From Oscillospiraceae bacterium (GTDB lineage Bacteria > Bacillota > Clostridia > Oscillospirales > Oscillospiraceae), in contig JAGAMN010000027.1 in the NCBI GenBank assembly GCA_017624715.1, positions 1 through 64,000 of the forward strand: a DNA stretch of 64,000 nt, read 5' to 3'. The notes under the pieces were generated by a model. The model was not told where the DNA came from, did no database searches, and saw only the letters and a list, made by a program, of their open reading frames with translations. The position numbers were made by a program, and so were the translations under genes. Shown here one piece after another: positions 57,959-64,000 of the stretch; the first letter of the stretch is position 1; every line of letters begins with the position of its first letter.

Positions 57959-59173
57959 TTACGCGCCAAAAATGCTCAGCAGGAAGCCTGCGGCAATGGC
58001 GGAGCCAATCACACCGGCCACGTTGGGGCCCATAGCGTGCATCAGCAGGAAGTTGCTGGGGTTGGCCTTTTGGCCTTCCACATTGGCCACACGGGCGGCC
58101 ATGGGAACAGCGGAAACACCGGCAGAGCCGATCAGCGGATTGACCTTGCCCTTGGTCAGCTTGCACATAATCACGCCACCCAGCAGACCGCCGGCGGTGG
58201 ACAGCATGAATGCGGCAACACCCAGCACCACGATCTTCAGAGTCTCAGCGGTGAGGAAGTTAGAGCCGACCATGGTAGAACCAACGGCAGTGGACAGCAG
58301 AATGGTGACGATGTTCATCAGGGCATTCTGAACAGTATCGGACAGACGGTCAGTCACACCGGTTTCCTTTAAGAGGTTGCCCAACATCAGGCAGCCGATC
58401 AAAGCAGCGGTGTCCGGCAGCAGCATAGCCACGAAAATGGTAACCACGATGGGGAAAACGATCTTTTCCGCCTTGGAGACCTCACGGGTCTGAACCATCT
58501 TGATGGTACGCTGCTTGGGGGTGGTCATCAGCTTCATCACAGGGGGCTGGATCAGGGGGATCAGCGCCATGTAGGAGTAAGCTGCCACGGCAATTGCGCC
58601 CAGCAGATGGGGTGCCAGCTGCGAAGTAACAAAGATGGCGGTGGGGCCGTCAGCACCACCGATGATGCCGATGGAAGCAGCTTCGCCGCCGGTAAAGCCC
58701 ATAGCAACCGCAGCAAAAAATGCGGCGAACACGCCCAGCTGGGCAGCTGCGCCGAGCAGCAGGCTCTTGGGGTTAGAAAGCAGAGGGCCAAAGTCGGTCA
58801 TAGCGCCAACGCCCATGAAGATCAGGCAGGGATACAGGCTGGTTTTAACACCGATATAGAAAATATCCAGCAGACCGCCTTCCCGGAGGATGGCACCGTA
58901 GGAATGGTAAGCCTCGTGCTCGGCGTTCATGAAGTTATTCCACAGCTCCTGGTGATAAAGACCGGCACCGGGCAGGTTGGTCAGGATACAGCCAAAAGCA
59001 ATGCCGCACAGCAGCAGAGGCTCGAACTTCTTGACGATGGCCAGGTACAGCAGAACGCAGCCAATGGCGATCATCACCAGGTTCTGCCAGCCGCCCTGGG
59101 AAGTGAAGCCGGCAATGATTGCGGCAAAGCCGGAATTATTCCACAAATTCAGCAAAATTTCACCGATGTTCAT
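57959..59173 (-). CDS. Na+-translocating decarboxylase beta subunit, copy 1
   Basis: A 404-residue polytopic OadB/GcdB/MmdB protein. The signature IIGGADGPTAIFVTSQL carries the conserved Asp for Na+ and proton movement, and VAAYSYMALIPLIQPPVMK follows. It has a longer N-terminus (about 30 extra residues with TSQGGWQN) than copy 2. The beta subunit decarboxylates carboxybiotin and pumps Na+ outward. The start overlaps the oadG1 stop (ATGA). Last gene of the operon. Confidence 0.93.
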   Translation of the reverse strand: MNIGEILLNLWNNSGFAAIIAGFTSQGGWQNLVMIAIGCVLLYLAIVKKFEPLLLCGIAFGCILTNLPGAGLYHQELWNNFMNAEHEAYHSYGAILREGGLLDIFYIGVKTSLYPCLIFMGVGAMTDFGPLLSNPKSLLLGAAAQLGVFAAFFAAVAMGFTGGEAASIGIIGGADGPTAIFVTSQLAPHLLGAIAVAAYSYMALIPLIQPPVMKLMTTPKQRTIKMVQTREVSKAEKIVFPIVVTIFVAMLLPDTAALIGCLMLGNLLKETGVTDRLSDTVQNALMNIVTILLSTAVGSTMVGSNFLTAETLKIVVLGVAAFMLSTAGGLLGGVIMCKLTKGKVNPLIGSAGVSAVPMAARVANVEGQKANPSNFLLMHAMGPNVAGVIGSAIAAGFLLSIFGA

Positions 59174-59517
59174 TCTTCTACCTCCCGAATGGACACAAAT
59201 CGCAGCTCATTGAGAGGCTTGCCCAGCTTGTCAGCCACGATGGCCATCAGCATGGCGGCAACCTTGGGCTCCACATTGTGCAGTTTCAGATCGCCGGCTG
59301 CGCCGGGTGCGGTGGGTGCTGCCACCTCTACAGGAGCGACGACCACCGGCTCTGCCTGGGCTTTGCGCTTCTTTTCGGCGGCGATGAAGCACTTGCCGAT
59401 GATGATAACCACCGTCATCAGCATGATCAGGCCGAAGAAGACCACGGCATAGCCAAGCAATGCGTAAATACCTGCTTCACCGAGGGTAATCGGCGCAGGA
59501 TTATCTGTTAAAAACAT
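59170..59517 (-). CDS. Decarboxylase gamma/delta-like subunit, copy 1
   Basis: A 115-residue protein with one membrane helix (about 17-40, YALLGYAVVFFGLIMLMTVVIII), an Ala/Pro/Val-rich linker and a C-terminal domain of about 40 residues, LKLHNVEPKVAAMLMAIVADKL then GKPLNELRFVSIREV. That domain is nearly identical to the end of the protein at 61201-61542. OadG/MmdD-type subunits assemble the complex. The start follows CCAAGGAGGGTTTTCTA. Confidence 0.88.
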   Translation of the reverse strand: MFLTDNPAPITLGEAGIYALLGYAVVFFGLIMLMTVVIIIGKCFIAAEKKRKAQAEPVVVAPVEVAAPTAPGAAGDLKLHNVEPKVAAMLMAIVADKLGKPLNELRFVSIREVEE

Positions 59518-59540
59518 TAGAAAACCCTCCTTGGGGGAAA

Positions 59541-59681
59541 TCATTTTTTGTCGGAGAACAGCCAGTTAATGAGCATAGTGGTCAGGATGATCAGACCGAT
59601 GACCACGAAGATCACCAGCATACCAACACCCATATTGCTCAGGCGATCCAGAAATGCTGCAGGATTAAATTGAATATTCAT
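59541..59681 (-). CDS. OadG-related small membrane subunit, 46 aa
   Basis: A tiny protein: MNIQFNPAAFLDRLSNMGVG, a membrane helix (MLVIFVVIGLIILTTMLINW) and LFSDKK. The start is fixed by GGAGGTTAATTT, and it fits precisely between oadB2 (3-base gap) and oadG1. Small OadG-related subunits of this size accompany Na+ decarboxylases in Firmicutes. It is easily missed by gene callers. Confidence 0.85.
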   Translation of the reverse strand: MNIQFNPAAFLDRLSNMGVGMLVIFVVIGLIILTTMLINWLFSDKK

Positions 59682-59684
59682 AAA

Positions 59685-60782
59685 TTAACCTCCAAACATG
59701 CTCAGGATAATGCCGCCGGCGATAACGGAAGCGATCTGGCCGGAAACATTGACACCGATGGAGTGCATCAGCAGGTGGTTCTGAGGATCTTCCGCCAGGC
59801 CCATCTTATGTACGATACGGCCGGACATGGGGAATGCGGAAATACCGGCAGCACCGATCATGGGGTTGATCTTCTTCTTGGAGAACACATTGATCAGCTT
59901 GGCGAACAGCACACCGCCGGCGGTGTCCACGATAAAGGCGATCAGACCCAGGCCCATGATCAGCAGGGTGTCTACCTGCAGGAACTTGTCCGCAACCATG
60001 TTGAAGGCCACGGAGATGCCCAGGAAAATGGTGATCAGGTTAGCCAGCACATTCTGTGCGGTCTCGGAAAGGCTTTCCAGCACGCCGCACTCCCGGATCA
60101 GGTTGCCGAACATCAGGAAACCGATCAGGGCGGTGGCATCGGGAACGATGGCAGAGGCCACGATGGTAATGATGATGGGGAACATGATACGGGTGGTCTT
60201 GCTGACGGACTTCTGCTCGTAGGGCATACGGATCATCCGCTCTTTCTTGGTGGTCAAAGCCTTGATCACCGGAGGTTGGATGACGGGCACCAGGGCCATG
60301 TAGGAATATGCGGCCACGGTGATGGCGCCCACATAGTTAGAGCCCAGAGTATTGGCAACGGCAATGGAGGTGGGGCCGTCGGCAGCACCGATGATGGCGA
60401 TGGAGGCGGCGTCCTTAGCCTCGGGGAAGAAGACGGATGCCATGCTCAGGGTAAAGAAGATACCGAACTGGGCGGCAGCACCAAACAGCATCAGCTTGGG
60501 ATTGGTCAGCAGGGGGCCAAAATCGATCATGGCACCGATGCCGATAAACAGCAGCAGGGGGAACAGTTCGTTGGCAATACCTGCGTTATACAGTTCCTGG
60601 ATGGGGCCAATCAGAGCAGTAGATCCGGGAATGTTTACCAGAATGGTACCCAGACCCATGGGCAGCAGCAGAGAAGGCTCCATTTCCTTCTTGATGGCCA
60701 GGAAGATCAGCAGGCAGCCCAGCAGGATCATCACGATGTCCTGCCACTGGAATTTTAGCAGGTTTTCGTACAGAATTTCCAT
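59685..60782 (-). CDS. Na+-translocating decarboxylase beta subunit, copy 2
   Basis: A 365-residue OadB-type subunit with IAIIGAADGPTSIAVANTL and VAAYSYMALVPVIQPPVIK. It shares the core with copy 1 (57959-59173) but is shorter at the N-terminus, and its closing part INPMIGAAGISAFPMSGRIVHKM differs. The start follows AAGGGGAGGACAAT. Two beta subunits in one operon imply either two pump complexes sharing alpha and biotin carrier, or a hetero-oligomer. Confidence 0.93.
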   Translation of the reverse strand: MEILYENLLKFQWQDIVMILLGCLLIFLAIKKEMEPSLLLPMGLGTILVNIPGSTALIGPIQELYNAGIANELFPLLLFIGIGAMIDFGPLLTNPKLMLFGAAAQFGIFFTLSMASVFFPEAKDAASIAIIGAADGPTSIAVANTLGSNYVGAITVAAYSYMALVPVIQPPVIKALTTKKERMIRMPYEQKSVSKTTRIMFPIIITIVASAIVPDATALIGFLMFGNLIRECGVLESLSETAQNVLANLITIFLGISVAFNMVADKFLQVDTLLIMGLGLIAFIVDTAGGVLFAKLINVFSKKKINPMIGAAGISAFPMSGRIVHKMGLAEDPQNHLLMHSIGVNVSGQIASVIAGGIILSMFGG

Positions 60783-60794
60783 ATTGTCCTCCCC

Positions 60795-61199
60795 TTAGGC
60801 GATGACAACCAGAACATCACCGGAGGAAACGGAGGAACCCTTGGAAACAACGACCTGAGAAATGGTACCGTCCTTGGGGGCGGTGATATCGTTCTCCATT
60901 TTCATAGCTTCCAGTACGCACAGGACATCACCGGCCTTAACAGCCTGGCCCTGGGCCACATTGACGCGAACGATGGTGCCGGGCATGGGAGCACAAACCT
61001 GCTCACCTGCGCCAACCACAACGGGAGCGGCAGCAGGAGCAGCAGCGGCAGGAGCAGCAGTGGGAGCTGCCACGGGAGCAGCGGCTACGGGAGCGGCAGC
61101 GGCGGGAGCCACAGCCTCGTATTCGGAAAGCAGCATGGCCTTGCCGGCCTCTACTTCTACTTCGTAAACACGGTTGTTCAGAGTAATCTTGTATTTCAT
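60795..61199 (-). CDS. Biotin carboxyl carrier protein of the decarboxylase
   Basis: A 134-residue protein: an N-terminal beta segment (YKITLNNRVYEVEVEAGKA), a flexible Ala/Pro/Val linker (about 30-62) and a biotinyl domain with the canonical VLEAMKMEND. The biotinylated Lys is K100. It shuttles CO2 from the carboxyltransferase (61554-62936) to a beta subunit. The Ala-Pro linker is typical of swinging-arm carriers. The start follows GGAGGTCAAATAAC. Confidence 0.95.
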   Translation of the reverse strand: MKYKITLNNRVYEVEVEAGKAMLLSEYEAVAPAAAAPVAAAPVAAPTAAPAAAAPAAAPVVVGAGEQVCAPMPGTIVRVNVAQGQAVKAGDVLCVLEAMKMENDITAPKDGTISQVVVSKGSSVSSGDVLVVIA

Positions 61200-61200
61200 G

Positions 61201-61542
61201 TTATTTGACCTCCTTGATGGAAATGAAATGAAGCTCGTTCAGGGGCTTGCCCAGTTTGTCGGCCACAATGGCCATCAGCATGGCAGCAGTCTTGGGCTCC
61301 ACATCGTGGAGCTTCAGCTGACCGGCACTGCCCGGGGCCACGGGGGCAGGGGCAGTTTCGACAGGAAGAACTTCAACCACGGTGTTTTCTGCCTTTTTGT
61401 TCAGCATCGCTTTGCGGATCACCGCAATGACCACGGCGATTACCAGCAAACCAACCAAACTCAGGGTCAGAATGCTGTCCAAAGTGGTGGGAGCCTTGGA
61501 GACCACTTCCTCAACAACGGGAGGGGTGGATAAGATAGGCAT
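61201..61542 (-). CDS. Decarboxylase gamma/delta-like subunit, copy 2
   Basis: A 113-residue protein: an N-terminal outer segment, one membrane helix (about 21-43, SILTLSLVGLLVIAVVIAVI), a Pro/Val linker and the same C-terminal domain as at 59170-59517 (LKLHDVEPKTAAMLMAIVADKL then GKPLNELHFISIKEV). The start follows GGAGGTAGCGT. Its duplication with the beta subunit points to a tandem block duplication. Confidence 0.88.
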   Translation of the reverse strand: MPILSTPPVVEEVVSKAPTTLDSILTLSLVGLLVIAVVIAVIRKAMLNKKAENTVVEVLPVETAPAPVAPGSAGQLKLHDVEPKTAAMLMAIVADKLGKPLNELHFISIKEVK

Positions 61543-61553
61543 ACGCTACCTCC

Positions 61554-62936
61554 TTAAGCTTCGACGATGGAGTAGGTGCAGACGTTCTCTTCCTTGGCCT
61601 TGCGCTCTTCGAAGAACTTCTCGGCCAGGTTGGGGAATGCGATGTAGCTCAGTACGTCCTCGTCGGACTTGGCGATGCCCTCCAGCTTCTTCCGGGTGTC
61701 TTCCACAACGGGAGCCAGGGTGTCGGCATAACGGCCCTCCAGGGGCTTTTCGTCGCCCAGGATCTGCTTCTGGATCTCGGCATTGATGGGAGCAGGAGTG
61801 ATACCGTACTCGCCGCGGCAGTAAGCCTTGATCTCCTTGGAAACGGTCTTGTAGCGCTCACCGTCCAGCACGTTGCGGACAGCCTGAACGCCGACCATCT
61901 GAGAGGTGGGGGTAACCAGAGGAGGATAACCCATGTCGGCACGGACCTTGGGAGTCTCAGCCAGGGCCTCGTCGAACTTGTCCAGAGCATTCATCTGCTT
62001 CAGCTGGCTCAGCAGGTTAGAAAGCATACCGCCGGGAACCTGGTAGGTCAGGCACTGGGTGTCGGTAGCCATGGCCTTGGGCATCAGAGTGCCGTCGGCA
62101 ACGAACTCGTCACGAACACCCTTGAAGTAGTCGGACATCTTCTTGGTGCAGTTGTCGTCCAGATCCACCTGGTAGCCCAGCTGACGCAGGGCGTAAGCCA
62201 GAGTTTCGGTGGCGGGCTGGCTGGTACCGCCGGAGAAGGGAGAAATGGCGGTGTCGATGATGTCACAGCCGGCTTCCACAGCCTTCAGGTAGGTCATGAA
62301 TGCCAGACCGGTAGTGGAGTGGGTGTGCAGGTCGATGGGCAGATCCACAGCGTCCTTAATGGCGGAAACCAGATCGTAGGCTTCCTTGGGACCCATGATA
62401 CCGGCCATGTCCTTGATGCAGATGGTGGAGGCACCCATCTCCTTCAGCTCCTTGACCATTTCCACATACTTCTTCTGGGTGTGGACAGGGCTGGTGGTGT
62501 AGGAAATGGTACCGGAAGCGATGGCGCCGGCCTTGTTGGTGGCTTCCATAGCAACCTTCATGTTGTTCACGTCGTTCAGAGCGTCGAAAATACGGATCAC
62601 ATCGATGCCGTTTTCCACAGCCTTGGCGACGAACAGCTTGACGAAATCATCGGGATAATGGGAGTAACCCAGAACATTCTGTCCGCGCAGCAGCATCTGC
62701 AGCTTGGTGTTGGGCATCTTGGCGCGGATCTTGCGCAGACGCTCCCAGGGATCTTCGTTCAGGTAGCGCAGGCAAACGTCAAAGGTAGCGCCGCCCCAGC
62801 ACTCTGCGGCGTAGAAGCCGGCCTTGTCGATGGTCTCCAGCATGGGCGCGAACTTCTCGAAGGGCAGACGGGTGGCGATGAGGGACTGGTTTGCATCACG
62901 CAGAACGGTCTCAACGAACTGTACTTTTTGTGCCAT
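61554..62936 (-). CDS. oadA: Carboxyltransferase alpha subunit (oxaloacetate decarboxylase / pyruvate carboxylase B type)
   Basis: A 460-residue TIM-barrel transferase: VETVLRDANQSLIATR (metal-binding Asp14), CLRYLNEDPWERL, MLLRGQNVLGYSHYPDD, KDMAGIMGP with the catalytic Lys, and DLHTHSTTG (metal His pair). It moves the carboxyl group of oxaloacetate, or a related acid, to carrier biotin. It lacks the fused C-terminal biotin domain because the carrier is a separate gene. The start at 62936 is spaced correctly from GGAGG; an ATG 18 bases upstream overlaps that site. First gene of the operon. Confidence 0.93.
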   Translation of the reverse strand: MAQKVQFVETVLRDANQSLIATRLPFEKFAPMLETIDKAGFYAAECWGGATFDVCLRYLNEDPWERLRKIRAKMPNTKLQMLLRGQNVLGYSHYPDDFVKLFVAKAVENGIDVIRIFDALNDVNNMKVAMEATNKAGAIASGTISYTTSPVHTQKKYVEMVKELKEMGASTICIKDMAGIMGPKEAYDLVSAIKDAVDLPIDLHTHSTTGLAFMTYLKAVEAGCDIIDTAISPFSGGTSQPATETLAYALRQLGYQVDLDDNCTKKMSDYFKGVRDEFVADGTLMPKAMATDTQCLTYQVPGGMLSNLLSQLKQMNALDKFDEALAETPKVRADMGYPPLVTPTSQMVGVQAVRNVLDGERYKTVSKEIKAYCRGEYGITPAPINAEIQKQILGDEKPLEGRYADTLAPVVEDTRKKLEGIAKSDEDVLSYIAFPNLAEKFFEERKAKEENVCTYSIVEA

Positions 62937-63036
62937 TTTGTATGTAACCTCCATTGGATAAAATAAATTACGGATCTATCAAAAGGGACGGCTTTTGTAG
63001 TGCTCAGCCTGTGAAATCCCAATCTTCACCACATAC

Positions 63037-63065
63037 AATATAACATAAAGAAACGGAAAAGTAAA
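63037..63065 (-). promoter_or_regulatory. Promoter of the decarboxylase operon
   Basis: On the minus strand: TTTACT (63065-63060), 17-base spacer, TATATT (63042-63037), 100 bases before the oadA start. Confidence 0.65.
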
Positions 63066-63111
63066 TACACTTTTGGACGGATTTGGTAGGTTTTTTGTAG
63101 GTTATTTTATC

Positions 63112-63184
63112 TGTAGGGGAGGGTCCTGACCCTCAGTTCAATGTTGGTACAATGTCCGCGGGAGGGTCAAGACCCTCCCCTACG
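63112..63184. repeat. Family C palindromic repeat
   Basis: TGTAGGGGAGGGTCCTGACC left, GGTCAAGACCCTCCCCTAC right, lying between the divergent oadA and pckA. Confidence 0.85.
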
Positions 63185-63236
63185 GGCAGCAACGGTGGAG
63201 TTTGTAGGGGTCGATGACCACATCGGCCCTTTCGTG

Positions 63237-63336
63237 TGTCATTGCGAGGAGCAAGGCGCACCTTGCGACGTGGCAATCTCCTGAGTATTTCTCCTGACCG
63301 GGGGATTGCCACGGTCCGTTGGGCCTCGCAATGACA
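63237..63336. repeat. Family A palindromic repeat
   Basis: TGTCATTGCGAGG left, CCTCGCAATGACA right; inner AAGGCGCACCTT hairpin and GTGGCAATCTCC/GGGGATTGCCAC arms. Confidence 0.9.
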
Positions 63337-63374
63337 GCATATGGGGAGGGCTATAAAAATTCACAGAAAATATA

Positions 63375-63403
63375 TTGATTTCTTAACAATTTTCGTGTAT
63401 GAT
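63375..63403 (+). promoter_or_regulatory. pckA promoter
   Basis: TTGATT (63375-63380), 17-base spacer, TATGAT (63398-63403), about 70 bases before the start codon. Confidence 0.75.
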
Positions 63404-63474
63404 AAAATCGCAAAATATGGGATGCCGGGCGACACCGTGCGGCATTACTTTAATAATGAAAGAGGTACATAATT

Positions 63475-64000
63475 ATGGCACAGATCGATCTGAGCAAGTA
63501 CGGCATTACCGGCACTACCGAGATCATCCACAACCCCTCCTACGAGGAGCTGTTCAAAGCAGAAATGGACCCCTCCCTGGAAGGCTACGAAGTCGGCAAG
63601 CTGACCGAGCTGGACACTGTCAACGTCATGACCGGCGTTTACACCGGCCGCAGCCCCTCCGATAAGTACATCGTCATGGACGAGAACTCCAAGAACACCG
63701 TATGGTGGACCTCCCCTGAGTTCAAGAACGACAACCACCCCATGAGCGAGAACGTTTGGGCTAACGTTAAGGACCTGGCTATGAAGCAGCTGTCCGGCCC
63801 CAAGAAGCTGTACGTTATCGATGCTTTCTGCGGCGCCAACGCTGACACCCGCATGAACGTCCGCTTCGTTATGGAAGTGGCATGGCAGGCGCACTTCGTT
63901 AAGAACATGTTCATCGTTCCTTCCGAGGAAGAGCTGGCTACCTTCGAGCCTGACTTCATCGTCTACAACGCCTCCAAGGCTGCTGTGGAAAACTTCAAGG
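63475..64000 (+). CDS. pckA: Phosphoenolpyruvate carboxykinase (ATP), 5' part
   Basis: The first 175 codons of an ATP-type PEP carboxykinase, cut by the window end. It begins [37 protein letters not shown] is the family's oxaloacetate-binding RSPKDK-like segment, and [31 protein letters not shown] and the [14 protein letters not shown] motif follow. It interconverts oxaloacetate with PEP and CO2. The start follows AAAGAGGTACATAATT. It is divergent from the oxaloacetate-decarboxylase operon, placing two oxaloacetate-using systems side by side. Confidence 0.95.
   Translation, partial: MAQIDLSKYGITGTTEIIHNPSYEELFKAEMDPSLEGYEVGKLTELDTVNVMTGVYTGRSPSDKYIVMDENSKNTVWWTSPEFKNDNHPMSENVWANVKDLAMKQLSGPKKLYVIDAFCGANADTRMNVRFVMEVAWQAHFVKNMFIVPSEEELATFEPDFIVYNASKAAVENFK

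Overview
This window looks like chromosomal DNA of a Gram-positive, anaerobic member of the Clostridia, most like Oscillospirales gut bacteria. The evidence is the replication-origin gene set (dnaA-dnaN-rlbA-recF-gyrB-gyrA), parAB with two perfect parS sites, spoIIE and a pdaA-type deacetylase (sporulation), sigA, hemW-lepA, acetyl-CoA synthase and CO dehydrogenase, NfnAB, a biotin-dependent Na+-pumping decarboxylase operon, and rubredoxin/reverse rubrerythrin. Most host genes are moderately G+C rich. The left 11 kb and one gene between recF and gyrB are clearly more A+T rich.

Layout. (1) 22-172: tRNA-Met and tRNA-Glu. (2) About 152-11379: a mobile island bounded by a 19-bp direct repeat of the tRNA-Glu 3' end. 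It carries two paralogous membrane-anchored proteins, a divergent tyrosine recombinase behind an unusual 0.9-kb non-coding region with an 18-bp perfect palindrome, an Xre regulator, a two-gene unit encoding a 276-aa protein and an 886-aa zinc-ribbon/Cys-repeat membrane protein, small unknown proteins, an Xre fragment, and a large serine recombinase whose reading frame runs through the right attachment repeat. (3) 11.5-24.1 kb: ferritin-like protein, lexA, spoIIE, CYTH phosphatase, DEDDh exonuclease, aminotransferase, lepA-hemW, sigA, membrane protein. (4) 24.5-29.8 kb: cooS, cooC, acsB (core of the Wood-Ljungdahl carbonyl branch). (5) 30-41.5 kb: hflKC with a DUF1836 regulator, parAB, pspC, serS, mscL, nfnAB, bioY, pdaA, remB. 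(6) 41.6-53.9 kb: rnhA, gyrA, gyrB, a GIY-YIG nuclease, recF, rlbA, dnaN, oriC, dnaA, rsmG and a DUF3810 membrane protein. (7) 54.3-57.7 kb: PerR/Fur regulator with rubredoxin and reverse rubrerythrin, a desulforedoxin-like protein, an acyltransferase. (8) 58-63 kb: a seven-gene Na+-translocating decarboxylase operon, then the divergent pckA, cut by the window end.

Metabolically the pieces fit together. AcsB/CooS make or split acetyl-CoA, NfnAB balances NADH, NADPH and ferredoxin, and PckA with the biotin decarboxylase works at the oxaloacetate/pyruvate/PEP node while pumping Na+. BioY supplies the biotin, and the rubredoxin-type proteins protect the O2-sensitive metalloenzymes.

The most unusual feature is the intergenic space. 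It is filled with several families of long imperfect palindromic repeats: family A with TCATTGCGAG...CTCGCAATGACA ends, family B around CCCCCTTGTGTAAAGGGGG-like arms, family C around GTAGGGGAGGGTC arms, family D with TCATTCTGAG ends, and a short TTTCAATT-type repeat E. One family A copy, between recF and gyrB, is split by an A+T-rich GIY-YIG nuclease gene. This suggests an autonomous/non-autonomous mobile repeat system and is the best candidate here for an undescribed element.
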